Origin: Fagopyrum homotropicum
Lineage: Eukaryota > Streptophyta > Magnoliopsida > Caryophyllales > Polygonaceae
Direction of reading: 5' to 3'
DNA: 64,000 nt
NCBI GenBank assembly: GCA_033239125.1
Contig: BSWB01000002.1
Span: forward strand, 154,366,409-154,430,408
This document shows, in pieces, positions 13,735-24,800 of this stretch. How positions within the stretch are numbered: the stretch's first letter is position 1; each line of letters starts with the position of its first letter. Below the pieces are notes generated by a model that saw only the letters and a list, made by a program, of their open reading frames with translations, searched no databases and was not told the origin of the DNA. The position numbers were made by a program, and so were the translations under genes.

Positions 13735-14129
13735 CTTGTGGGATGGTATTATACAGATGTAAAAGTTCAACAATCGGATTACCTGCCCCATACCCCTACA
13801 ACATTAATTTATGGGATTGGCTCGGATCTCTTCGTCCCCAGAAATATGACCTTCAAACACAAGTTCGCATCTCCTCGATCACATCTTACATCTACTTTGT
13901 TTGGAAAGCTCAAAATGATCTCATCTACAACAATCGGATTACTCACCCATCCACCTGCGCTCGCAACGCCATCCTTACTACCAAGAACTACACTTCCAGT
14001 CATTGAAAAGATAGATCACAAAATTCTCTCATGTGGGCTAAACTGTTTGGCATCCATCTTATTTAGATTGCTAGAATTCCCTCTATATTCGCTCTTGTAT
14101 ACAAATTAAACTTTCAAAAAAAAAAAAAA
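13735..14129 (+). mobile_element. LINE 3' fragment with poly(A) tail
   Basis: The plus frame from 13743 reads YNINLWDWLGSL and then ISSITSYIYFVWKAQNDLIY, the C-terminal block of plant LINE ORF2, matching the counterpart at 3.3-3.7 kb on the other strand. It ends in a 14-A run (14116-14129). The copy is 5'-truncated, as is typical for LINEs. The 5' boundary is approximate. Confidence 0.8.
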
Positions 14130-15757
14130 TTATTCAACAAAATCTAAAAAACCCTACTTAACTCAATTCTTTCAAAATAATATTCACCTTCTCTTCTTCT
14201 TCAATTCCTCATTCTTGCATATTTTTTTTCCCGTTCTCATTCTTTTCTTATCTCCCCATTCTCCCCCACTATCCATTCTTAATCATTGTTCAATATTTGC
14301 ATGTTCCTATTACCCCTTTAAACTTTGGACATTCATGATGGACCGCAAGCAAGCCCTTGATCACTCATTCTCTTGTGTAGACTCGTGTAATACATAATTG
14401 GATAATTGTTGAACCTTGAGACCCTTTAATTTATTCCTAAAACGTCAAAGAAGAATAATATATATTTGGTACATTTAGATAGGTTCAAGTTTAATCATTT
14501 GGACATCTAATACATAGATGTAAGTCTTAGGCTCATAGAACTAGTTGAAATACATTCCTTCACCCAATTAATCCGCTCATGCATACATGTATAGATGTAA
14601 GTCTTAGGTTCATATATGTAATGAACAAATTGTTAATATTTAAAAGTGATATAGAAAAGGCCATGAGCGGTTTGGGAGGTCTCGGAATGTGGAGCCGCCG
14701 GCATAGCCAATAGCCATGAACTCGTTGTGTACATTGATGTTTGTGTTAAGGTAGGGACAAAATTAACATAGTATTATCATACTCATGGTTGTGTCGTGTA
14801 CTTGTACACCATGCTCTAAATACGGCATGAGGTTTCCGAGCAATGAAGACTTAGATCTATGCATGTATTTGGACATTAAACATTTACATATGTTGCATGT
14901 AGGAGGAGTTGGTACATTGGACTTTAATTATTTGGACATCTAATACATCTTTGGCGTTGTACAAATGCATCCGTCGAGATTCAAGTTGATGTGGAGATTT
15001 GTTCGTATGATTTGGATATGTATTTGGTACATTTAGTTGGGTTCAAAGTCAAGGTGAAAATTTGTTGGAATGTTTTGAATCTTATCTAGTCCTGTCTAGA
15101 CATAATTTATTTTGATTGGGCTCTAATTAATATATTTGGTCCTTATTCATGAGCTTAATTCTCTTTAATCCTGGTTTGTTTAGGACTACAAAGTTTTTTT
15201 GTAAACTAGTGACTTGGCCGCGCGTGCGAACGTGATCGTACAATTAATGGCTAATTAGATTTATTTTGAAGGAGTTAATCTCTAAAAAGTTTAAAAATAG
15301 GGTAATAAGATTAGAGACAATAGTTAAATAGTTTAATAGAAGACAAAGAATGTGCTAAAAACTGAAAATATAATATAATAACCGGATTATTTTCAATTTA
15401 AACTACTCAACAAAAGAGTTGTACAGTAATGCTTTTCGTTTCGTCCACATCATTTCAAATTTGAAAGGTTTGAAGATTAGGATGAACCAAGCCGAAGGAA
15501 GAGGTTCTCTCTAATAAGCATTAATTGTCTAGTCATTGTGGTATCTATGTACACATAACGCAATGTCCCGACTCGGATGAAGTTTCGGATGTTTTCTTCA
15601 TGCATCCGGAATCTAGGCATTTGCTCCACTTATTTCTTTACGTCATCATCATAGACACAACATATAAGACCATTGAATAAGCAAAAAATATCAATCCAAC
15701 CTCTATTATTTGTTTTATTTTCCTCTTTTGTCAAGTTTATCTAAATAATGGTTTATA
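14130..15757. other. Region upstream of the MULE with repeated words
   Basis: No intact gene. Words such as 'atagatgtaagtcttagg' (at 14514 and 14592), 'ggacatctaatacat' and 'atttggtacattta' occur two or more times between 14460 and 15060. They may be the subterminal zone or 5' part of the MULE that follows. Confidence 0.45.
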
Positions 15758-17900
15758 TTGTTTAGGTACAAGATGTCGTTGCTAGAGATTGTCGGAATCA
15801 TTAATACTAAGTTGATATTTGTAACTACTTTTGTTTTCATGACGAAGGAAAATACGAATCACTACGAGTGGTCATCAGGGAAGCTTCGAATTGTTTGCAA
15901 CAACCAACTCCCGAGGATAATTGTTACCGACAAAGATCTTGGTCTCATCAAAGCTCTAGGTATTGTGTTCCCGGATGTAAAGCATATGCTTTGCACATTT
16001 TATATCAAATGCAACATACAACAATGATCATGGTCGGTGACACGCTCCAAGGAAACACAAGCGGTGTTCGCTTCACATTATAATACATTGTTTGAGTCTA
16101 GATATTCCAAGAGTTATGAGTGGCGTTTGACTGAGATAAGGATATATTGGCAACGATATCCAAGGTTGATAGAGTATGTACTTGGAGGATACATGACTAA
16201 CTCAATTCAAGGAGATAATTGTCCGATCATAGTGGGACTTGTACTACCATTTTAGCACTGCAACAATAACGCGTACGAACAACTTTCTTTCTTGTTGTCA
16301 ATATTTATTTATTTTGATGTATCTCTCTATTTTTATACATATTTATTTCCCGTCTATTTTTTCCTATTGTCAATATATATATATTTGCAGTTTAGTTTAC
16401 GCACAATTTGTTAAATTTCACACTTGGATCCAACATACAAAGCTTTCAGTTCGCGTTTGAAAACATTGACTTGTTGGTGATCAATAAAATGCATAAGGTT
16501 CAAGCATCATTTGAGACGTCGCATCACTGGAGAGGATGCAGTTGGCCGTTCGTATTCCGATTTTCAATATGCTTTGAAACAACGTCAACAATGAGTGTTT
16601 CACGTTATTGTTTGATATTTATAACAAGGTAAAGAACATTAAAGTTCAAACAACGTGTCAAGATTCACATTGGAGGGAAGCTCATGGGTTGTCTTGTATC
16701 AATGAGTTTTCCATCGCTATTAGGAGTCGAGTGCAATAATCGTGGATTAGATACATTCATTCTAGAGGCAAGTTCAATTGAGAGAGTGGATGATGTCGAT
16801 GACGATGGTGGTTTCTTAAATCCATACATAGTGTCCCTCGAACTTCAGGAGCTAAGGATTCAAACCCACTAACTGAATATAAAATAGAGCGGATGGCTAC
16901 GACATATAGACGATATTATGCATCCCGGGAGTACAACGATGATAAAACCGTCCGTTGTAAGAATGAAAGGAAGATCTTATGGATCTTGTTCAACAAAGGG
17001 AGTGTCAAGCTCGTTCAAGCATGGCACTCGGAAACCACAAGGTTTCCCCCATAGAAAAAAAGGTAAAGGTCAAGGTTGAACCTAAGGAGGATGGAGAAGA
17101 AGAACATAAACTAACTCCTTGCTATAAATCACCGGAAAAAAAAAAGCTCGGGGTGGGGACGTCCAAAGGTATCGGTTTTGTACATGTTAGATCCATTTTT
17201 TTTTCATCTTATACAATACAAAATGCTATATTCTTATACTTTATTTGGTTTCCAATATTTATTTTTTGTGGGTGACATCTATAAGTTCATGGAACCTTAC
17301 GTAGTTTTGGTTATGGAAGTCTTGGGAGATGACCATTGCGGATATAGATCTCTCGTTGTGGTGTTGAGCTGTTCGTCGCATAATTATTTAATGATACGAA
17401 AGGAGATGGCTTTTGTGTTGTACTTAAGGAAGGACTTGTATGCAAAGGTGAGTATGTCTATTTTAACTTGTTTTATCATGTATAGGTTCATGTCAACTTA
17501 TTTGTTACACTGTTTTCATGTTACTCCTTACATGTGTCTTTTTTCAAGCCAATTGACACAGTTATTAGCAACGTATGTTGGATAAGTAATGAAATGTGTC
17601 CGAAACGACATTGGATGGAGATCCCTATATATCATCAGTTTCGTTGCAACAACATATTATCGATGCGTTGTGGTTTATCTTGGGATGATGTCGGAGACTT
17701 GCATACTGATGACCGTCATTGTTGAGAACCATGAACTAGTGACGTAAATCCGTGCGATTGCATTAGTTGGAGCAAATACATTTTGTACCGGTGAGTTTAA
17801 ATGTAATCGAAACTTAGTTTTACTATTCAATTTTTTTTACTAACTCTTTGATTAGGATGTAACTAACCTTGTAGGTTTGGCTCTCGAAAGATTCACCTTT
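15758..17900 (+). pseudogene. MULE transposase fused to OTU-like protease domain, decayed
   Basis: 15758-16027 reads MSLLEIVGIINTKLIF, then PRIIVTDKDLGLIKALGIVF and KHMLCTFYIKCNI. This matches the MULE transposase core (pfam10551-like), with the IVTDKDL acidic residue and the LC-x-FYI-x-KN block. Around 16600-16720 the frame carries a degenerate SWIM-type block (QTTCQDSHWREAHGLSCINE). A Lys/Glu-rich linker follows at about 16980-17170. Then 17290-17460 reads FMEPYVVLVMEVLGDDHCGY followed by RSL, with the GD-x-CGYR layout of an OTU cysteine protease active site. 17590-17720 adds PKRHWMEIPIYHQ. Stops and frameshifts interrupt every block, so it is a relic. MULE transposases fused to cysteine-protease domains are known in plants. 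The pairing here is my reading by eye. Confidence 0.7.
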
Positions 17901-18330
17901 ACCCCGGCCTCTTCTGATGAGATGGACGAGTCATCATGACCCCAATGTGTAAGGATGGGACACACCTTTCATTGCGAGGATATATGTATATGATCACCTT
18001 CGACGAATTAAGTGTCCACCAAAATAGACAAATGTAAAAATCAGTTGAATGTTTATGTATCAACTGAAATTGTCAAAGCTAGTTTTTGTTGTAATGAAAA
18101 TGTTCACGTATCGGTTAAATTTGGCTTAAAAAATTTATGACAAATCGGACGATTGTTTCACTTCAAGTTATTTTTATCTTGGTAACTATAAAATTCACTT
18201 CAAGTTTTTTTATCTTGTTAAAACTATCAAATATCAAATTTTGACTTATTTCCAATTTGAGGACAGTGCATCAGTCCCTATACCGATGCACAATCGCGGT
18301 GCGCGTTAGTGTAAGGATTTGACGCGCAAT

Positions 18331-19880
18331 TGTAACACCCCAAATTCTGGGAACTCGAAGCGTTACGGGATAGGATCTTACAATGGGCCCCGACCCTAAG
18401 AGTAGCAACGACAAATGGATCTTACAACAAGGTACAAACGAATGAAAACCAAAACTCAATATAAAACCAAATGTTTAAACAAAAGAAAGCGTAAAAGACT
18501 CGCAACCGAGTTCAAAACAAAAGGGAAAAGCAACAACATAAACCCGATTGTACGGGAACCCCAGTTGACCACGCCATCCGGATCACTCAACAACATCGTG
18601 AACCTGTGGCACATCTACAACATCGGTATAAACCGTTAGCTAACATCTACATATCAGAAAGACGGTAAAGGCACAAACACACATAAGGTAAAGTAAAACA
18701 CATAAACATGCTTGCACACAATCCGGTTATTATCTTTCATTAAGTTAATCCCTTTACTAATTCACTTATGTTGCCACACGAGAATCACTAGGATCTCGCC
18801 TCTGTCCCCTTTCACCAACAGGAATAGAGCGGATGCATCCCTCTAACCTGTTGGACTGGTCGCAAGAGCACTTCTCAGTTTCCCCTTTCTGAATTGGACA
18901 AGCGGTCACCGCCCGGTTATAATACACTTGAGCCAATTAAGGTATAACAAGAGTCAATCATAGTTCCGGTTATCAGTTATAACAAGATAAACAACACAAA
19001 CAAGCCAATACAATGAAACCAATATGCAAAATGAAGCTAAGTAAGTCCAGAGGACTTACCTCACTCGAAGGTAAGCTAAACACTCAGCAAACTCTCAGAA
19101 AACGGCTCAGTTTCCCTCAGGAAAGGAGCAAGGAATTGAAAGCCTGTTCATACAAGCATCACGGATCAAGAACGAAACATTACTAGAAGTCTATAACTTC
19201 TAACCTCAATGATCTCTAAGAGATCTTCACAAGCTAAGGTCTCAACCTTAGTCTTCTAGAACACTCAGGGAGCAAAGAACATCCATAAGAACCAAGGAAA
19301 GGAACGAGGAAAGAAAGGAACGAAGCAACTCACCAAAGACGGGAGTTACTGCAGAAGAACCACGGGGCGGCCAGACAGAAACGCAGGGGCGGCAACCAGG
19401 TGCAGCCGCGGGGGCGGTTTCTATGACAGAAACTGCGTCGGGCCTCCTTTCGACAACAACTCACAGCAAGGGCACCAAGGTTTGGTTCCTTGATCCGAAC
19501 ACGTCAAGACTCAACCGAAAGAGCCTATGAACAACAACACATCAACTACGGAACGACCAACAAGAATCAAGACTCGATCTTGATCCTTGGGGAAGAAGAA
19601 AAAAAGAAACGAAGGAAGAAACAAAACAGAAGAGAAGACATGCAACAACTCAGAAACGTGAGGAAGAATCAGAGAAGAAGGAACTTACACGTTCAACAAG
19701 GGAAGGAGGGATTATAAAGGGGATGGTTGGAGAAGGACGACGGAAGTTCAGATTAGGGTTTAGAAGATAGAAGGAAGACGGGCCAAAAGCTCAAGGATAA
19801 AATAAGATAGGAGAAGACGAAGATAAAAGCCCGTAGACGGCCTGGGCCTAGCCTCACTTGTGGCTGGGCCGTGCCGCAAT
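18331..19880. mobile_element. Diverged LTR (TGTAACACCCC family) relic
   Basis: It starts TGTAACACCCCAAATTCTGG. It shares a colinear series of words with the solo LTR at 49457-52377: 'gatcttacaacaagg', 'gttattatct', 'acgagaa...ctcgcctc', 'caccgcccg', and 'agctaagtaagtcc' followed by 'gacttacct'. The 3' end is not resolved. 'gcaat' flanks the start (18326-18330) and recurs at 19876-19880, but the base before the second copy is not the expected CA end. Confidence 0.65.
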
Positions 19881-20618
19881 TGCGGTAAGGAGACTGTACT
19901 ACACCTACGACTCCCCTTCAGCGCGGGAGCGGTGAAGGCTAAAACGGGACTTTACATCCAAGATGCACTTCAATTCTGCTTTAGTAAATCCCATACGGTC
20001 CAAAAAATTTTTGTTACATATTTCAACTTCACCCAACCTATATACGTCTACTCCGCTCTTCTAACACTTTTCTCTCTTTTTTTTAAAGATAATATGTCAC
20101 CTTCTAATAATCTTTACTACACTATATTCTTATCTTGTTAACTTTACATGACATACGAAAATAAAACCAAAAAAGTGTACAATCCAAGCCAATAGCGAAA
20201 TTAGTGGAAGGATTAGAAAGTCCATTGATGTGCATAAGTTGACTCACCCTAAACCCAAGAGTTTTTGCAACTTCATCTTCTTCGCCCTTTCGTTGCAACC
20301 AAAGGCTACATATTCCTTTTGAATTTCAATTTTCTCCATCAAAAACCTAACTTTTTCTTATGAAATGCATATCTACAAAGAAAGAATACTCATCATATAT
20401 TCACAACCCAAAAGATCTTTCATTCATCAACACCACTTAAAAACTGCGGCCTGATGTGTCAATAAAAAAGCCCACAAATAAAACTATTTGTTGAGGGTTG
20501 ACTACGACATCTCCTTCGACTACAAGCCTTATATACAAGAGATAAGATAAGTGTACGTATTAGATAAGACCATTTACGTCCCTATTTGCTCGATCTCGAA
20601 AATACACACAGAAGATCG
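19881..20618. other. Intergenic, upstream of the small membrane protein gene
   Basis: No coding signal. A TATATA run at about 20529-20534, some 85 bp before the ATG at 20619, is a plausible TATA box for the next gene. Confidence 0.4.
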
Positions 20619-20822
20619 ATGGCGAGAGAATGGAGATCAATAGAAAGAGGAAAAGAAGGAGTAAATGGAGGAATTTTCTTGATTTTATGGTTTGCTGTCG
20701 TGATTCTTTCATTTGTATCAGCAGTTATCTTTTCGTGTTCAGATGGAGCTTCTTCACGGGAAAAGGATTACGTTGATCACGGCGCTGCGTGCGGCGGATG
20801 TGGAGGGGGCTGCGGTGGCTGA
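20619..20822 (+). CDS. Small single-pass membrane protein with Cys/Gly-rich tail
   Basis: A 67-residue protein in one exon starting MAREWRSIERGKEG. The sequence shows a charged N-terminus (1-14), one strongly hydrophobic helix (about 18-39, FLILWFAVVILSFVSAVIF), a short charged segment, and a tail CGGCGGGCGG just before the stop. The start at 20619 is chosen because the upstream in-frame ATG (20586) lies close to the putative TATA box and adds no conserved-looking sequence. Codon use and the clear amphipathic layout support a real gene. I do not recognise a named family. The tail could bind metal or be lipid-modified, but that is only inference. It differs from CYSTM proteins, whose Cys residues sit at the membrane segment itself. 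Confidence 0.6.
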   Translation: MAREWRSIERGKEGVNGGIFLILWFAVVILSFVSAVIFSCSDGASSREKDYVDHGAACGGCGGGCGG

Positions 20823-21804
20823 TGCGAACCCGGTTTAGTTCGTCTAGCTGAGACTTTTCATTCTTTGAAATGAAACGAAGTTATAATCGATCTTAGCTTT
20901 GAATTTGGTTCTATGTTGTGTTTTGTTGCTGTAATTTGCATACAAATCAAATGCAATGCAGTTTTGGATCGATGATGATGATGATATTAAAGTTCATAAT
21001 GATCGAATAAAAGTCAAATATTTAGCTAAGGCTATCATCTTTGACTTTTCTAGAGAAATAAAAATAAATTATCTTGCATGTGCAAATTAGGGTCTTTTTC
21101 CTACAAACGGTTAGCTTAACGAGAACAACGGCTGGGAATTTTCGCAAAAATTATTACTCCTTCATATTTGACCAAAACAAAAGAATTCTAATAGGTGAAT
21201 TCTTATAGAGCAACTTGTAGTGGTAGCATTTTTTGGATATTCGATCCGAATATGATTAGAGAGTATTCGGATATTCGAAACTTTTTCGAATTGAATATTT
21301 AATTCGAAATCCGATTCAGATATTCAATCCGAATATTTATTAGATTAGTCGGATATATTCGATCTGATTGACCCGACTTTTTTTTTTTTTCCCCTCAAGC
21401 CTCGATCCGTATTCGCCGATGATCCGAAAAATACACCCGGCTCGGACTCGGACCACCATCGACCAGACTTTTTTTATTCGAATTTTTCAGGATCGAATCT
21501 TTGGATTCACGGCTCTGATTAGACGGATCGGATGTTCCCCACAGTACAAGCCCATCGATCCAGTCAGATCTAATTACCCAAGATTCGGCCCGTTCTTTAT
21601 CAGGCCCAACAAGCTGTCATAAAAAATAAACAAAATGAAATGAAAACCGCCGAGGGATTGAACCTCCGACCACCACCTTGTACGATCACAAAGGAACGAT
21701 CCACTGCTAGAGTGCCGAGCGAACCCTTAAACCCAGCGGCGTCGCGTATATCACCCATCGTCGCCTTTCTCTCTCTCTCTCTGTGAAGCAGAAACTGCAA
21801 AGCC
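20823..21804. other. Intergenic between small membrane protein gene and ELP2
   Basis: It holds a self-similar island at about 21230-21400 built on GATATTCG / ATTCGAAT words, probably a degenerate DNA transposon, then the ELP2 promoter. A (CT)n tract (21768-21781) directly precedes the ELP2 start and is typical of a plant 5' UTR. Confidence 0.5.
21645..21715 (-). other. tRNA-like sequence (possible tRNA-derived SINE head)
   Basis: On the minus strand GGTTCAATCCC matches the Pol III B box / T-arm with a TTCAATC loop. About 50 nt upstream lies TAGCAGTGG, a poor A-box match. No full cloverleaf can be drawn (the T stem has only four good pairs and no clear acceptor), so it is not called as a tRNA. 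Confidence 0.3.
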
Positions 21805-24800
21805 ATGGCTACGGACAGCTGTGAGGTGGAGAGAGTATTCATAGGAGCAGGCTGCAACAGAATCGTCCACAACGTCTCCTGGGGAGCTTCTGGTCTCGTC
21901 GCCTTCGGTGCTCACAACGCCGTTGCCATTTTCGATCCCGAGGTCCTTCTACCCCTTTCAACTATTTTGGCTGATTTCGGTGTGTTTATGTCCTAATTTT
22001 TGGTTATTGAACTTCTAACACGCAGACAGCACAGATTTTAACTACCCTATCAGGCCACAAGGGTTCTGTTAATTGCACCCATTGGATACCCACCTCGAAG
22101 TTTGCATTTCGAGGTGCACTTCTCATTAACTTTGCTTGCAATTTATCATTGTCATTGGGTTCAGATTTGGCGAGTTGGGATTTGAATTAGTTAGGGCGGG
22201 GATGGCTCCTGCCCTGTGGATTGGTGCTCAGTGAATAACTGAAGTTGTAATCCTAAGCCATGGAACATATCTAATGCTTTTGATAACTCTGCAATAGTCA
22301 GAAAACTGAAGTTTGTAAGATGCTTCTTTCTACTTGCTTGCACTTGGACTCATTATCAAACTGACCTTGTGGTTCCTCGTTGGACTTTAACATTTGTTGT
22401 ATCTACCTGGGATGCTTGTGATCCCGTGTATCTGTAATTGCCTTTATTCTCAGAAAACAAATATGAACTCCTTTTATATGTTGATAGAAATTGTCCTGGT
22501 CATTGTGCAGCTTAGGTGTGATTGCAGCTATCTTTACCTCATAATGCAATTTTACTTGGGGCATTTGTATCTTACTTCAACTATTTTTTTTGGTATCTAT
22601 TTTGCTGTATTTGTGCCATTAATGAATGCCATAGTAGTTTCTATTTGTAAAAGAGATTAGTGTTTATTTATTAATCATCAACTGTTCTCTCCTTTCTTCA
22701 GTTACCCTTATTATAGCTTAAAGGCATATTGATGGATTATATTTTCATACTTCCTTTTTGGTCGATCAAGGAGATATTTAGAGCATGAAATGTGCATATA
22801 CTCTGCCTGCAATTGGAGTAAAATTTGGTGACAGTCATATGAAGTAAATGTTACACTATGTTATGTTTAGAATTTATAAGATAGATTCTTCTCAAAACAT
22901 AAAAAACAACTTTCTAACAAACTTGCTCTTTTTTTCGACAATCTTTTATACAAAGAAAATTATTTTATTTGTCTGTGGACCTACAGTTGACAAGTGTAGA
23001 TAAACATTTCTCAAACATGTCTCTTTCTTTTGGGCTTATCTGATTCTTATTTGACATATTATCTCATGATGTAAAAAGTTGATAAGCAAGTTATCATTGT
23101 ATTCTCCCGGAATTATGAGTAGTATAGTACTACATTTTTACCATAGTTGAGTTCTGGAAGATTATGTAAAAGAGGTAAATAACTACTGGATTTCTTAATT
23201 CTTGTTCTTTATTTATGTTTACATGCAGCCAAAGAGTTAAAGCAGCACTTTTTGTTATCTGGCGATACTGATGGTGCACTTATTTTGTGGGAATACGGTC
23301 TCGTGGATAGGAAGGTATTATTGTTGGTTCATCTTTATTTTACATCTATTACTGTCCGAGACTATGACTCTTCAATCCATCTTGGAATTTATAACTCCTA
23401 ATACGCGAACAGTTCTGGCACCAGTTATTGTATTTTTTGCTAGAAAGTAAAGTCATAATTAGGTACCTGATGAAACTGTCTTTTGTTTCGTGACAGTGGA
23501 GGTATGTCCTAACTGTACCCGAATCACACAAGAAAGGGGTCACTTGTATTACTGCAATAATGGTTTCTCCAAGTGAAGCAATATTCGCTTCTACTTCTTC
23601 TGATGGTACTGTTAGTATATGGGAATTAGTTCTTCCTTCGGCTAATGGAAGTAAGTTAGTTTTTCACTGCTATTGACTTTCTCCATTTCAGTGATATGCA
23701 AAAAATAAATAGTCTTCCTCTATTATAGGCTTGCTCTTTTTACATTGTTGAAAAAAATTGACCAAGTGTGTAGTTATTTTCTGAATGTCTGTCCATGCAA
23801 TATCAACTACTACTCTATGCATCAAATAGTAGAATTTGAATGCACTTTTAGGGGTTAACTTTGTGATATTCTTCCTTGAAGAACAGGAGTTTTGTTCGCC
23901 TATTAATGTCTACAGGGCATAAAGGCCAGCATTGACTCTAAGCTCAATTTGTTAAGCATAAAGAGAACCTCTTTTGCTACCTTACATCTGCACTCCCAGA
24001 AAAAGAATTTACTCTTACTAGATTGGATGCTCTTCTTCTTTTATTGATGTGTGTATTAATTTATGTCTCCTTTTTTCAGATGACTGTAAATTATCCTACG
24101 TTGAGACCCTCTCAGTGGGTAAAAAACCTATGGTGGCACTCTCATTAGCTGAGTTGCCTGATAACGCCGGTCGTTTAATCCTCGCAATGGGAGGTTTGGA
24201 TAACAAGATACAACTTTATTGTGGCGAGAGAACCGGAAAGGTAGGCAAATTAGCTATTTGAAAATTTTACATCACATTTCTGTCAATTAAAATCACTGCT
24301 CATCAACTAATGATAGTTATGCTTGCTTTGGACCAGTTCGTTCATGCTTGTGATCTGAAAGGGCATTCAGATTGGATTAGAAGTTTAGACTTCTCACTGC
24401 CTGTAGATGTAAATGGAAAACCCAACACTTTATTACTCGTGAGTTCCTCTCAAGACAAAGGCATACGCATTTGGAAAATGGTTTTGCGTGATTCGCTAGA
24501 TAGCGCTGAAGGGAAAAAGTTATTAAGCTTGGCGTCATATATTGAAGGTCCTTCACTAGTTGCTGGTTCATCCTCATATAAGATCTCTTTGGAGTCGCTT
24601 CTTATTGGGCATGAGGATTGGGTATATTCTGTGGAGTGGCATCCCCCATCCTCATTGGCCGAAGGTTCTGGTTATTCTCAACCACTAAAACTTCTATCTG
24701 CATCTATGGATAAGACTATGATGATCTGGCAACCCGAGAAGACCAGTGGCATCTGGATGAATGTGGTCACCGTAGGAGAATTAAGCCATTGTGCGCTGGG

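Noticed and set aside
21600..21872. 90-residue minus-strand frame before ELP2
   Set aside because: It overlaps the ELP2 first exon and the tRNA-like sequence and has no similarity of its own.
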